DNA of 64,000 nucleotides from Eutrigla gurnardus (Eukaryota > Chordata > Actinopteri > Perciformes > Triglidae), in contig OY741268.1 in the NCBI GenBank assembly GCA_963514095.1, positions 11,926,208-11,990,207 of the forward strand, in the 5' to 3' direction. Positions 46,101 through 60,275 of this stretch are shown here, in pieces. How positions within the stretch are numbered: position 1 is the stretch's first letter; every line of letters starts with the position of its first letter. A model generated the notes under the pieces. It ran no database searches. It was not told the DNA's origin and saw only the letters and a program-made list of their open reading frames with translations. The position numbers and the translations under genes were made by a program.

Positions 46101-49100
46101 GCTGTAGAAAGCTACACTAACCGCTTTACTGGACAGAGTGCCCCTAGACCATCAGAAACCAGAGCCTAGCGCCCCGTGGCTAACGCATGTTTGCTCTGAC
46201 AGCGCCCCACCATTGATAAATAACAGCAGCTCTTCTTTAGCCTGCTGGTGCAGTTGCGTTCAGCTGCAGCTCTCCAATGCGTCTCCACAGCCAAGATTGA
46301 ATCTTCCCCATTCATTAGACTAAGTGGATGAGGCTCTCTAATAGGGGCTCCCTTCCCCTCAATAATTGCCGTTGATTGGCGTAAATTAGACACTAGTTGC
46401 CAGACGAGTGATTCTCGACGACGATAATCCGATTCCCAACTCAAACTAATAGGATTTTAACTCTGGCTTTGGCCTAATGTCCGTCTGCAAACCCTGGCTG
46501 TGGCCCTATGCCCCATCTAGCTGACGTCCTCTGGATCATATCTGGGCCAAGCCCAAGCCGCGGTGGTGTATGGAGCGGGGTTGGGGGTCGGGTCATCTCT
46601 GTCCTATACGCTCTCGGGTGACTCATGCCTTGCACGACATTCCTAGCATCAATTGGTCATTCATGTGTGTCACTTACATCATCAAGGGAACATCCGTGTG
46701 AATGAGACTGCTGGAGCAAAGAGCGGATGTTGGATGTCTTTCGGTTGACATGAAGCTCCAGTTTAGGTCTGGATACTGAACGATGAGACCTTTGAGAGCT
46801 TGTGTTTTTTTCAGGAGACAGTGTGGACATCAATCAAACTTGGCGAGCAGACACTAAGTCCATGTTATGTTCGGGAGGCAGTCGTCTCCTGTGGCTGGAC
46901 ACACAGTTGAAATCCCTCATGTTATCTACTTTGGCTGGTCCGACACAATAAAAAGCTGGCTTAACATTACCAATAATATAATGTTACCAAATATTTGGTC
47001 TCTTGAATATGTATGATCCAAAACTTTTGCAGCGTTATTGCCTAAAATATAAAATGCAGCACTACTTGCATTTGAAAGGAATTTCAATGAATTCAAGATG
47101 TCGTTGTTTTCTCTGTTATCGGTGCTCGGCAGTTTGATGTGATGTTGGAATGAAAAAGATACAGAAACACTTTCTCAGTTACCAGCTTAGTACCTTTCTA
47201 TGTGTCCTCTCGACAACATGAAGTGTATAAGGAGGAGCACCCGAATGTTCTTTTGTCATGCAGTTGATAAGGGAACAGAGCTACTACTAAGGCCTGAGGA
47301 CTAATGAATCTCCACTCCATTACAGCTGAATCGGACAGATTGCTCTCCCGGAGAAATGAATTGAGTTTTTTGTATTTGTGAGATCATTCTCCCTCCATTA
47401 ACTGCTCTTTATCCCGTCTCTTCATCACAGGCAAATCAGGTTAGGCAGCTATGATTAGCTGGGGTGGCCTCCCTTTTTAAAAGGTAATTGGGTTTGGCGG
47501 CTCAGCTGATAGTGCCATTAGGACCAATAAAGGCTGGGCTTGGCTCATCGAGTGAAACAGATTCTTCAGCAGCAGATGGCAGACGGAGGCAGAGGGCCCT
47601 GATGCATTGAGGCCGAAAACAAAGTTTGTGTAACCAAAGTAGTTTGGGGGCATCCTCTCTTTGCCCCCACACCTTCCCCCAAGCAGTTTAATATGTGGCT
47701 TTCAGATTGGGGCATTTTCAAAGGGAGACAGCGACGGCTCTTAATATGCTGATCACAAAATGATTTGGCCATTAGAATGTGGTATTTTCTATTGAGATAA
47801 TTAATCACACAGGAATGTTTTAGTGGTGTACTGTGATGTCACCACGGACTGGAGAGGGTTAGGACTAATGCTTCCTGGGAAATGAGTCTCCTTCACACCA
47901 ATGTTTTTTAGCACGTTGTTGCTAATGATCATTGGAACAAACAAATGTTGTGTTAAATCAGTAATCAGCGGTTGATGAAGATCGTAGATGTCGAACGAAG
48001 ATACGCAGTGCGACCAACAATCGATCCCCCCCCCCCCACCCCTCCAACTGTATCATCTCCTGTCATCTGGACTAAAGGAAAGGTGAACTTGCCAATTCCG
48101 AGAAATCCTGCAAAGCCCCAGATAACCTTACTGCATCTGGGGCTTCGTCCTATAGGAAAAGGTGCATTAGTGGTGACAGCAGGGCCGGTGGGGACTGGTG
48201 CTGATGGGAGATTTAGACGGCTGGAGGTGGGCCTGTGTATTATGTGGCTAGCCGTTGCTGTGACTGTCTCCCTCTTATCTCTTCCACTGAGGGGGTCCGA
48301 TCCCCACCGCTCCTCTTATCTCGCAGGTTCGACTTAGATCCTCTACGTTTTCCTTCCCGGAATCGTCCCTCGTTTTTAGTGAACTGTGGCATTGGTCATG
48401 TGAAAGGTGACTCTGTTGCCTGTTTTTTTTTCTCTCTCATTTCAACCAGCTGCAAAGTTCATGTAAAGAAGCCATCTTTTTAGTATCGTTTTTAAACCAT
48501 TTGTGGGATTTGATTTCAAGACATGCTGCGTTCATCCGATCAACTGGATTTCTGCCGACCTTATCGACCTTGAGGACGGTTATTTTTTTATGTTGTTGCA
48601 AAAATCAAAACAAGCTCAGTCAATGAAAGGCTTATTCTACATTGTTTATATGTTTTCGGCAGAACGGTTTTTCAGCACAGGAGAATAAAAGACATGTGTC
48701 GTTATACTGGAAATGCCATGATCTATTTTTTGCTTGTGTACGTCTGTTTCAGTGCCTGCACACACACACAGTGATCTATTGCTGAAGTATAAGCAGAGGG
48801 TTGCGGTACATTTTCACCTGAGAGCTGCACATTTCCAGCCCTCCTAAATAAAACATTTTGTCGCCAGGCGCCGGTAAGTGTCCCTCAAAGAGCAGAGGGA
48901 GGAAGGGCGAGGGTAAGAAGCGTCCAGGTTAAGTTGTTTGAAAGGCCCCGGGTATTAAGAGGCATTTTACACTTAAGAAGTTGGTTTCGCTGGGTTTTCT
49001 GTTTCCCCTCTTATTGATTGATGCTCAACTATCAATGCATAATAGAAAAGCACTCAGAGCAAATGCAGGGTTATGGCCTTGGGAGGGAGTCGGCAGACGA

Positions 49101-51010
49101 GACTGCAGCACCCCCCCACTCCAATGCCATTATTGGCCCATAAAGGATCCCTCGGGAAGGCCACGGTGTTCAGATCAGCACACACCAAATACCCAATTAA
49201 AAAAGGCTTTAAATTCCCTCCTCTTTCCTGGGCAAAAATCAATCTGAATTCAATCTATTCGGCTAGGATTCCGACAGAGCAGGTAATTGCCCATAATCGG
49301 TCAGCTAGGTGACAACAGCTTAAAGGGGAGACACTAATACAATCAGGTATTTGCTTTCAACACCCGTCCTGGGCCCAGGCCCCGGCTGTCGAAAAACAGG
49401 TAGAGTGCAGTTTACGTAGCCATCAGACAAAGGCATATATAAAGTTACAGGTCTTCTATTGTGGGGCGCTCGACAGCTGATAAAGAGATTCTGTAAAGTA
49501 GTGGAGGAATGATACTTCCTAAATGACCCATCATAAAGCGGCAATAAATGTATCCAGCGATCATCTTGGAAAATAGCTTGTCAAGGAGCTGGAAATGAAA
49601 TGGCACGCATATTCTTCTATAAAAGGTTCACATTGTCAACACGCATTATTAGCACGATTTGCACACAGTCATGTCAGGATTATTTCAATGAAATTCTACG
49701 CTCCTGCTCGAGACGTGGCATACTTAATGGTAGCATTAGATGAGTAGGATACTTAATGGGGGTATGTTACTTCAGCCCCACCCCACCTGGCTGGATGTTG
49801 TTCCATCGCCTAATGCATGTGCTCTCTTGCTGCCTTAATGTTTTCTGCTCTCAAGTAGCCCTCTGGAAACAGATTTGTCATCTTTCAGACTGCTGACACC
49901 CTCTGTATGTTAATTAAAACAGAAATGGACACGACACAGAGTGGCGAGTTGACATTTTCTTGACATTTTAAATCAAAACTGCAACTGTGAGTAATTTCAA
50001 AAGTCCACGAGCAGCAAGAAGATTAAAAAGACAATACATTATTAATTCCTCTAATGCTTACATTATGATACGTTTTGTCATCTACAAAATAATAACATGC
50101 ACGGACACAAAAATGGTGCAAAAAAAGTAGAGACAGGTTTTGAGATTTAACTTTTCTTGTTAAAGTGTCATGGTATGTGGGTTCTTTAGATGAAAATTAT
50201 TTTCCATATGTTTGAAAAGAAAGAAAAATATTGACATATATTTCTTTTTTCAATTACTTATTTTTATTGAATTTCCATGAAGTTGAAGTTTGTTGATCCA
50301 CAGGCCCCTAAAACTCATTGAAAAAACACCATCAAAATAAAGTATTGTAGGAAGAAAAAAAATCTTCCGAATAATATACATTATTCAAACATTTTTTTAA
50401 ATATCACAATTTAAATATCAAACTTTTATACACCATGGGGATAGTCAATCCTGGAATAACAACACCCCTTCACATGCCATGTCTCACGAGTAAAAACAAG
50501 TCCTGCTCCTAGAAGTTGGACCAGTAAGGTCAAACCAGTGAGCTGAAAATTTTTATTTTTTTCAGGGGAGCTGTGTCTGCCCTGCTGGCATTAACTTGAG
50601 TTTGCCCGGCTGGTAACATGATGTCCGGGGGTCAGCAGGGGTCAAAAGGTCAGCGGGAGAAGGCTGAGATTAATGGATCTCTCAATAAAACGGGAGCTAA
50701 TATTACCAACTCTCTCTCCTTCAGCCTGACTTCGGCAAAGTGGAGAGGGAATTCCTCGTAGCAGACAGCACAGGGCAAACAGCTTGGCTCTTGAAATTAC
50801 TTTCTGTAATGGGCCCGGGCTTCGAAAGTGGAAGCGCACTTTTAATTGACCAATCAAAGGGAAACAAAGCAGCCAATCTTCAGACACGAAGCGGAAAGCC
50901 AATCGAATTTGTTTCATTTCCTGCCAGATCCATCGCCGTTTAAGGCCGTTACACAGTACATCAGCGCAGTTGATTATGAATATATCAAATAGCCAGCTGC
51001 TTTGAGAGCT
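46101..51010. other. Non-coding blocks resembling conserved regulatory DNA
   Basis: Blocks about 46.13-46.45, 47.26-47.60, 48.86-49.33, 49.50-49.90 and 50.57-51.00 kb have balanced base composition, no repeat ends and dense homeodomain-like cores (AATTAA, GGTAATTGC, CCATTATTGG, CAATTAAAA, TTTAATTGACC). They have no long open frame with consistent coding bias. I infer conserved non-coding elements; sequence alone cannot prove conservation. A C9 run lies near 48027-48036. Confidence 0.35.
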
Positions 51011-53700
51011 TTTGACTTTGTTGCATTAATAAGCACAGTGAAAATCAATTTCTTCTCTTCCATAGTGTAGTATTATCTCTTTGTTAAAGAATGAAAAATG
51101 TGGAATTGGATTATTAAAAACCTAATTTAGTGATACTTCTCTGGTTGTGTTTCACTATGACTCTCATCAGCTGCAGAATAAGAGCACACATAATCATAAT
51201 ACATACTTCTCATGGTATGGGTATGCCATACCCTCAAAAGATTTTTGACATTTATCATTGTATAGTATCTTGTGAAACAAACCCTGTTAAAGTAGCCACT
51301 GAAGAAGAAACATACTGGAATGAGAGAAGAAGAAATAGCGAGTAAAGGAGAAAAAAAGAAAGAAAAAAAAAAGAATTTTTCCAAAGTAGTCACTGGCTGC
51401 CATCAGTCATCATGATGCTGTACAGCTGCTCTCAGCTCAGTGAACACGAGTGGCATCGCTGAACATGCTAAACACAAGTTGTCCATAAGGTGGCGTATAA
51501 CACTCTCAGTTGCCAAGAAGGCACACTGATGATCTGACTAGCAAAGATTTCTGCTGTGAGGACTCCAGTCAGCATGAATGACAAACCTGTCATGCAAAAA
51601 TACCATTTGGTTGACACACAGTTTCCCAAAGAGCCAGCGGTCGGTGAAGTATTTAGACCCTGTTTTAAAGTGGTAGCACGATCACAATGTAACCTTCCTC
51701 AGATGTATAAGTAGCATAAGTACAGGGGGATTATCAGGAGAATACACTCAAAGGTAACAGTGCTCCATAACATGTAAGTAGAATAGTAATAGTAATGTTA
51801 GCGATGGTCAAAGTTACAAATGCTTTCATGAGAAATAGCATCATAAAAATGCAAACGAGCGTAAATGTATTTGAATAGTTCATCAGTAGCAATACATCTT
51901 ACTATCAATTAAGAGGCTGATCACATATTTTGTATCCAAAATCTAAAAGTGGAACAATAACCATCAGAAAAGTGCAAAAAGCAGTGGCAGCGTATTGATA
52001 TGTGCAAGTAAAAATAGCAACACTGCAATGTAACAACTCTCCATTACAACTAAATGTCCTGCATTGAAAGTGTCACTTAAGTAAAGGTATATTGATTATT
52101 AGTAAAATGTACATACAAGTAAAAGCACTCATAATGCAAATGATGGGCCCCATGAGTGTTATATTATTACTGGATGTACTATGTATATTATTGGATAATA
52201 ACTACTGATGTATTAATGTCTAACAACATTTTAGTTGAAGTGAAGCTGTTTTGAACAACTTCATCTACAACAGTGCATCATTTATAAACTCGTCAGTTAA
52301 TTTTTTTTTTTTATCAAATCTTAATCTGTAAAGAAAACATAATAATAATTAATATTATAATTATAATAATTATTATTATAATTTGTGGAGAATATATATA
52401 TATAAAAAAATGTGTATGAAATGTTAATACTCAACCAGAAGTACAGTATTTGAGTAAATGTGCTTAGTCACATTCGACCTGTTAAAGTGCCACTTTTCTC
52501 TCTTAAACTTAGAGGAACTTTTAGGACTGAAAGCACTAAAAAGTAAATAAAGTACAACACCTATTTGTATAATGGCTCGAGTCATCCAGACAGGGTCATC
52601 CATGAAGTTGGAATCATTTGCAAATGTCTTGTCTTTTATAGCGGCAAACAAATGTTATACATGAATTAATTTCACCTAGATAATTGTGACACATAATGTA
52701 ATCATTACCGTGTGAAAAGTGATTACTGATGCATTTAAATAGGAATAAACAGAGGAATGTGTTTGAAAACAAAATAGTGCAACTTTGTGGGCAACAGTGT
52801 AGTTTGTTACTTTGTAAAACAAGCTATACAGTATTTGAATTCCATACATTTTTGGTGTGTCGGCGTGGGAGAGGAACCCCTGAGAACACGTCGGTACCAC
52901 GCTGTACCAGCTCACCCCACAGCCCAACCGGGAGGTTTAATGGTGGTGAACATGTTTGTTTTAACACATCAGTGCTATACACCACATATCTGCAATAACC
53001 TGCGAAAGCAAATCAAAGATGCATTTAAGGAGGCTGCACATTTCCGCAGTGTATGGGAGCAACTTTGAAGCTGTGGGTGACTCGATGTGTTGCTTTCACA
53101 CAAGGCCGCGGCGCTGCGAGCTGCTTGTATTTGATTTCACAGAGAGGTGGTAAACATGCCGGTCTTTTCCACATCTCTGTTGTTCTGACACGCTCAGCTG
53201 AGACAGAGCAGCTCTAAAGTGTCAGCTTGAGGATGTGGGCACTGCAGGTCAGCTTTCACACACACAAACTTACACTTCTCACGTTTCAGCCCACAATATG
53301 GGTGGATGTTACTGAGAGTGTCCCCTTGCCGGCCCTGGATTAAAACGCTGACGTACTGTAGAAGTTGAATTTGGTTCCCTTAGAAAAGTGATGCTGTCGG
53401 GGTAAAAGAATGCGATCACAGCATGTGATATGTTTGTAAATGGATTTATTTTCTTTCTGTGATTGTGATTTTTTTTAATCTGCTAAATTACTTCATAGTT
53501 AATAATACAGTCTGTACTCCAATATTTTTTTTAAATATTTGAGTGATTCCTCATCATTTTCCAGATGTGTTGATGAAAACTCCGAACCGACATGAATGAC
53601 TTCAAGGTAATTTGCACATAAAATCTTGTTGCCATAGTCATGCATTAACAATCATGCTTTTATCTTTTTTTAGTCTTTCCATCTTTGAGTCCACTATACC
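51011..53700. other. Gene-free intergenic DNA
   Basis: AT-rich with small (ATT) and (TA) runs near 52.34-52.41 kb and purine-rich AAAGAAAG near 51.35 kb. No exon recognised. Confidence 0.5.
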
Positions 53701-54358
53701 ATCCACAAACATTATGTGATATCAATATGTAAAGAGGAAGTGATAGGACAATAAGTATACACTCTCTTAGGGCCTATCATTCAAAAAGATGTTTCCTTTG
53801 TCTGCTGAAATAATATATGGCTATTAGAGCTGATGAATCCCGGGAGGTGGCTTTTATTAACTCCATCTCATGTTGATAGGTGTGATGGCACCAGTGTTGT
53901 TTTCTGAGAAGTGGGACACTGCAGCTGCTGAGGCACCGAGGGGTTTCATGTCCCCACACTGGGAGACCCCGAGGATGTGAATGGGACCTCACCCCCCCTC
54001 CCCCCCATACTCTTTCTTCCATACAGCCCTGTCAAGCCCGAAGGCCGCCCTGTTGTCACAAAGTAAATCAATGTTCCCGCCCCGGCCTGACGTCCCCTCA
54101 CTGCTTGCCCATCAAGAGAAGTTGTCCGCACATTGATATTCCCCCTCCTCGTCCTCTGCTGGTCTTTATTATTTTAATTAATCAGGATCGCTGCACCTGT
54201 CTGTCAATTCTGCGGGTCCGCCATTCCATGCAAAAAGGAAAAGTAATTAAAGTGGCTGGCAAGGCATGCTGGGGGTTTGGTTTGGGGCAAAGATGGTGGT
54301 GCAACATTGACAAGATGAATCAGATACAGATGCCAGAGCTTTCATTAAATCTGCTCCT

Positions 54359-54417
<59 letters not shown>

Positions 54418-55700
54418 ACACCTGAAGCCCTCTTTGTGCTCGCTCAACAGTGGCCAGGTAGGGAAAGTGTTAATAAAACAGGCGATGTGTTGTTTCTAAT
54501 TGTGTGGATGAATAAATGATTGCTGGAGGACGTGGTGAATACTCATGTGACAAAGACCCAGATAATTGCAGCCCCAGAAAATATCTGATATCTTCCAGAT
54601 ATCTAATACCATACCAGAAACAATCGGGCTTCTGACGCTTCACATCAAGTGTTACTTGTGGGCTCCTTCCAGTTCAATATCACATGTAAATGTTGGTGTC
54701 TCATATTACAGCCACGCGGAAACATTGTGATTTCAAAACACGATCACAAGACAAAAAAACTTTGGACAAACTCACCGCTTCCACATGTGTGCCTGCAGTG
54801 GGAAGCCCCAAAGGAAAAAAAACACAAAAAAAGTTATTAGCTAACAAGTCTAAGACTAAAATGGTGCAATACTGAGAAAAGTCCAACATATCGGAAAATG
54901 TTTCTAAAGGCCAGGGTCAACCCTGAGACTACGTTGGTCTGCCGTCCAATCAGCTCGCTCCACTGTCGAGCAGTCGGCAGCCTCATAAGGCCTTTACCTC
55001 TCCGCCCGCCTCGTTCCCATTTTGAAATCATTGCCCACGACTTGATTGCACTCACACATTGGTCACCTGGCGCCATCACATCTTAAGTCATATCTCTCTT
55101 AGCTTTATGGCTCCATGTTTCAATAACCTCCGGCTTGTAAGCACCTTCAGGTTGACACAGAGGGAAAGAAACGTCTTTGTCGTTGGTATTAACACCGCCT
55201 TGTGGGGGCAACTTAGTGTCAATAAACCCTGCTGCTGGCAAGGCGACGGCGGGCAGGAATGGACAATCAGAGCGTCTGCAGGGGATCTGTGGGGATACAT
55301 AACACAGCGGGAGGCTCTGGGAGGCTCCGCATCTAAGTGGGGACTTGGGGTCTTCCACAGCATTCTGGGTAATGATCTGCATTATGAAGCATCAGAGCAC
55401 TTTACGAGGGTCCCTGAGAGGGTAGCGGTGGTTGGGGGGGGGGCGTTCTCCGGCTCAGTCAAAATGAGACGTGACGCCACGTAACCTACAGAGCACGGCC
55501 CCGGCTAAAGCGCTCCATTTGGAACCGTTAGCCGACGCCTCCTGCACCCATCCCCTCCCCGAGTCAGTGTCATCTTCACTGAGACGGGAGCAAAGTGCTT
55601 TAAAAGGGGAGATGGGAATAGACCAGGCGAAGGGTTTCGGGGTAAATGTGATTATCATCAGAAAAATGCAATGAGACCAAGAGTGTTTAATGCACAAATG
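53701..55700. other. Non-coding blocks resembling conserved regulatory DNA, with a microsatellite
   Basis: Blocks near 53.80-54.30 and 54.90-55.68 kb are GC-balanced and rich in AATTA, CCATTCC and TAATTAAAG-type motifs. The overlapping long ORFs here (up to 141 codons, on both strands) show no family signature. (CT)n separates the blocks. Confidence 0.3.
54362..54412. repeat. (CT)n microsatellite
   Basis: About 25 uninterrupted CT units. Confidence 0.97.
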
Positions 55701-56023
55701 CACAAAAAAGTGATATTTTATTACAGCTTGAAGGCTTTCAAAAATTACTGGAAAAGGCAGGAAAATGTGTCTGAGATGGAGACTCTGAAATGCCTGTTTA
55801 ACAGGACGTAATCGGTTTAACCCTGATGTGTCCTGTCCTTTTCACGCGAAGATATGTTTCTCTGACCCTTGATTTGATTAAGTAAAACTTCATTTTGAGG
55901 GGAAAAACCACTTTGTTGCTATTACTGGTGCATTTTCAAGATGGATGAATGTGAGAAAAAAAAAGCAGGCTGTACAAGACGTAATTTTTTATGTCACTCT
56001 CAGCTGGTTTACTTGACTGACGG

Positions 56024-56028
<5 letters not shown>

Positions 56029-56091
<63 letters not shown>
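56029..56091. repeat. (GT)n microsatellite
   Basis: About 31 uninterrupted GT units; the CVCVC ORF over it is a repeat artefact. Confidence 0.97.
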
Positions 56092-56092
<1 letters not shown>

Positions 56093-56099
56093 ATCTCGT

Positions 56100-56900
56100 T
56101 TTAAAAGGAGAGAGTCTCACATTCCCATTAAAAATAATGCTGAAATATGAGATAAAAGTGTTTAGGATGACCATGAATTACATTGACCATAAGTGAGGAA
56201 CATTTCCTGATTTCATTTAACTCTTACATGTAACAGTTAACTACATCCATTTTACAGTTAGGTTGAAAAAGAAAAAAAAAAAAACTTTTTATGTGACCAT
56301 ACGCCATTGTTAACTCAAACCTGTATTGATATGTTAGGACTTGATTTATTGAAATGAATAAAAAGATTACTTTGGAAACCTAAATCATAATAAAAAAACT
56401 TTGTGTAATCATTTTATTTAATAAGCTCTGTTTTCTATATTTAATAATAAAATTTTGCTTGATATCCTGGAAATTCCTTTAAAAAGCATGCTTTATCGGA
56501 GGTTTCATATTTGTTTGATAGTTTAAAATTACTAATCAAATTAAGGGTTTCGAAGCCATGAAACATCTATAGTGACAAGAGAGGGTGGAACTAAGTTCGA
56601 CTAAAAGCTGAATAAGACATTTTTAGGCACCCAGAATATTACAATATTAACTAACATTGTATGATGAAAACACAGACAACTCCATTGTAGCGACCTGTCA
56701 TTCACAATGTAGCCACGCCATAAACCATCCCCTGCTTTATCCTCTATTTTACCTACTTACTTAAATGGACCATGATTTACGAAATGAACATCATGCTGTG
56801 TTGAACAAGACTTGAATTTAGTGATTGAGACCAGACACTCAACCAGAGAGAATGAAAGTTTAAGGCACTTCAGCGTTGGCTTCACTTCTCAGACCTGGAT
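56100..56900. other. Gene-free AT-rich DNA
   Basis: Very AT-rich with A runs; nothing recognised. Confidence 0.5.
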
Positions 56901-57640
56901 GTTGCTGGCTGAGTAGAACAGAGGAGACGGCCTGAAGACTGATCTCTGACAACAATACACGAGTATGAACACAGAAAGAGAGGCGTGACTCAGTTTGACA
57001 TCCCACTGGCAGTCACATGATGGATCCAACTGAAACAAATTGAGCCTCAAGTAATTGCCGTCAAAAGTCAAAAACAAATTAATCTCATCAAATCTTCAAT
57101 CCCAATCTGAAGTGAGACATCTGACGCTTAAAATCGCTCCAAACAGAGCTTACCAAATGAACGCTGCTTTCAAAGCCAGCGCTGAATATCCAAAGTTAAT
57201 CACTTTGATGGTGTTTGCTCTGAGGCCTTTCCTTACAAAACAACAACATGTCAGAGGACGTAATCAAATTGTAATTTGAAAAAGCTCCTTGAACCACAGC
57301 GAACATCACTTTCTCTCCAGAATGGATCCGTGTCATTTCGCTCTGAAGCCCTTCACATTCTGATCCATCGGACAAATCTCCATCTCCCCTTTCCCTTTTG
57401 TAGCTCTAATAGGTAACATTATCCCATATTAATGGTGCCGGTGGCTATGCGCCGCTGCTAGCCAAGTGAACGGGGTGACTACAGATCAACGGGGTGAGGC
57501 GGGCAGATCATTAACCATAATTACCTCCAGCTAATCCACTTCCAAGCGGTACAAAATAAACAGCCAGGCCCATTAGAGGAGCTGACTGTCAGCCTGCAAG
57601 TGGCCTGTGGCTCCTTTGGCAATGATCTGAACCCACAGGG
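56901..57640. other. Candidate conserved non-coding block
   Basis: About 56.9-57.64 kb: balanced composition with many homeodomain-type cores (CAATTTGTAATTTG, TCATTAACCATAATTACC, GTAACATTATCCC). No coding frame or repeat. Conservation is inferred from texture only. Confidence 0.3.
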
Positions 57641-57881
57641 GAATAAGAGAAGAGGAGGGGGGGGGGAGGTGGCGGGTCTGCATGAGTGATGGCGAGCCCC
57701 ACTACTCCTCTTCCACCTGATTGGAGGGAGGTGGGGGGTTATGTCGTTGAAGGTGGCGGTGTTGTGGCGTCGCTGGCTACATGCTGGCAGCACTGGTGCT
57801 TTTGTTTTGTTTCACCCCCCCCTCCCTGCCTCCCTTTCATGTACCCAGATGGTGTTCATTTTGACCTGCTCTGTGTTTGCT

Positions 57882-57920
57882 CCCCCCCACCCCACCCTCA
57901 CCGCCACCCCCACCCCCACC
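57882..57920 (-). other. G-quadruplex-prone tract
   Basis: The plus strand is C7-A-C4-A-C3, a spacer, then A-C5-A-C5-A-CC, so the minus strand has five G tracts of at least three with mostly one-base loops. A G12 run lies just upstream at about 57656-57667 on the plus strand. Confidence 0.6.
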
Positions 57921-58059
57921 ATTTCCACGTCCCATTCATTCTCTGCCTGCAGGCGTTTTCCTTCTGTCTTTCTCTTCACCCTCACACACTGGGTTTCACC
58001 CATATAATTGTGTCCTGGCGCACGATTAAAGCTCATTTCAGGTCTTTCACTTTTGTCTG

Positions 58060-59380
58060 CGGATGATTTATTTGCGCTGCTATTATAATCCAGTCCTGAA
58101 TGTCAAAGGTACACTGTATGTTCTTGTGAATATCCAATGACGGATTCAACAGTTGCTCAGGCCGCCTACACGCGAAGCCAACCTTTCATTTTGTTGAGTC
58201 TTATTCAGGCTTTATTCGACCAAGCTGGTGCAGAGGTGTGCAATGACTGATACTGACATACAATTATGCATATTATAATTCATAAAAAACAATCATGCCA
58301 TGTGGTACCTACTTGAATAAAGTGATGACTGCCTTTTGTTTAAGTTTTACCACAATTTGGATGATATTTATTCATAGGCTCTTTTTAAATTCTTACATTC
58401 TTTAAAGCTTGGCATAAAAAGCCTAAACCCATAAAAACCTATGAAAATATATGAAGCAGCATGGAAGTAAATCATGACACAGAGGAAGAAAAGTGATGCA
58501 TAACAATCAAGGTTTTGTCTGATTCTTTTTAAACACTCTTTCCATCTTATCTCTCTTGGCCTATAAGACGCAATCTCAATTGCCCTCATAGGCCAAGCAA
58601 TGTCTATTTAAGATGAGACACTGGGAACACATGCATTGGCCAATTTTGAGATTTAGGGGTATTTGGCTTCCAAACTATGTTTTCTTTCAGAATAGAAGAA
58701 ACAAAACATCAATTACCATCACATAAAGCCTAATTTGCATATTTAACATTTCAGAAAACTACTAAAGATAATGACCTTAATGTAAGTAACCAACTCGGGT
58801 CATTTTACTATCCATATCTTTAAAGACCATTTCCTCAAAATGATTTTTGTTCTACTCTGAGCCAGAAATCTTCACTTCAGTAGCTCTTATTCACGAAACG
58901 TTCCAGTTTTATTCATATCTACAGTGTATTCTGAAGGTATTTTGCAGTGGGCTTAGTCATACATCATTCATAGCTTGATTTATAGAACATTTTATTCTTA
59001 AAACATGGGAAGAAAGTAGATTTTTTTCAAACAGCAGTTGGAGTTCTTAAAGTGATAAGCTACCAAAATTCCTCCTGTAATACGTCAACAAAATGAAACA
59101 ATGATTTAAAACCTGCCTTTATCCAATGTTCAGATTTCTGTTCTGGGAATTTGTTAAAAATAGCACATATTTAATAAGACAGTGCCTAATTTACATCTTT
59201 CAACATAACATTTCTATGAATATTCTATTCATGTGAAGTCTCCCCTAGAAATCACTGTAACACAGATGCTACAAATTGTTTATTGTACTCCACGTATGGT
59301 GTCGTCCAACAAAGTACTTTGCAAAGTTTTGTATATATAAATGTGGAGCTCGCTCATCCCTATTGCTGACTAATAACACA
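58060..59380. other. Gene-free AT-rich DNA
   Basis: No exon, repeat boundary or RNA gene recognised. Confidence 0.5.
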
Positions 59381-60224
59381 AATCAATGAACCTCCAGACA
59401 AACTTGTACTTTCTTTCCTGGGGGAAACCCAATCAGGAAATGACACCTTCAAGTTTGCAGGGCAACCTCTGCTGCTGTATTGTCTTATGGTCTAAACCGA
59501 AAGAGCTTACACTCACAACGTGCAATTAACAGACAAGTCACATCCTACTTCAGCAACATTTGCAGAAAACGCATGCAGTTGAAAGTGGCTCAGCTGGATG
59601 TGAGCGAGTATCACTGCGAGCAACGAGGCGGTCGCACTGGAAAAGATCCAAGTCTATTTGTCTTCACTCTTGGCTCGATTTCAGGTGCTTATTGCCGTTT
59701 TCCTTCATGCTCTTGATGTCTGTGCGGATGATGAAATGGGGGCACTCATCCAAGTCGCAGCCATCAGGCAGAAGGATGAGGGAGGACTGGTCTCAGTGTG
59801 TCTTTGATGTTTGCAGACCTGCAGCGGCTTTCATCGCCCACCGACTGACCGGTCAGCAGCTCAAGAATGACACGTTCGCCTTCTGTTTGTGTTATTCCTG
59901 CTGCGGTTAGCATGAGATGATCGGCTGTTAAAAGGATGCAAAGCTTCGAGCCGAGAGAAACCTCACCACATCGTCAGCGGCAGTGGAGTAACTCGGAGAC
60001 AGAGAAAGCAATGGAAATTGAATTTCCTTGCAATTAGAACCTCTCCCTCATAATGAAATCTGAAAGGGGATTCTTCGGGCGTTGTTCATTATTTTTCTTT
60101 CAGATCGCAGGCTTTTGACACAGGAAATTCAATTCATCAGGCGCTGGGTAGACTTCATTTTGAATCAAGGGGAAGTGAGAACAGCCCTGCCAAAGGCTTT
60201 TTAATTCACTGGGAGCTTGCAGCT

Positions 60225-60225
<1 letters not shown>
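59381..60225. other. Candidate conserved non-coding block
   Basis: Balanced composition; motifs such as GAATTTCCTTGCAATTAG, TAATGAAATCTG, GGAAATTCAATTC and CTTTTTAATTCACTGGG. ORFs of 78 and 116 codons overlap in different frames and carry no domain signature. It ends at a (CA)n microsatellite. Confidence 0.35.

Positions 60226-60271
<46 letters not shown>
60226..60271. repeat. (CA)n microsatellite
   Basis: About 23 uninterrupted CA units. Confidence 0.97.

Positions 60272-60275
<4 letters not shown>

Noticed and set aside
47972..48337. 121-codon Pro-rich ORF
   Set aside because: Arises from a C-rich tract; no start context, domain or neighbouring exon.
55059..55484. 141-codon plus-strand ORF with 80-99 codon antisense ORFs
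   Set aside because: No family motif, no splice partners, and open frames on both strands in a GC-richer stretch are expected by chance.
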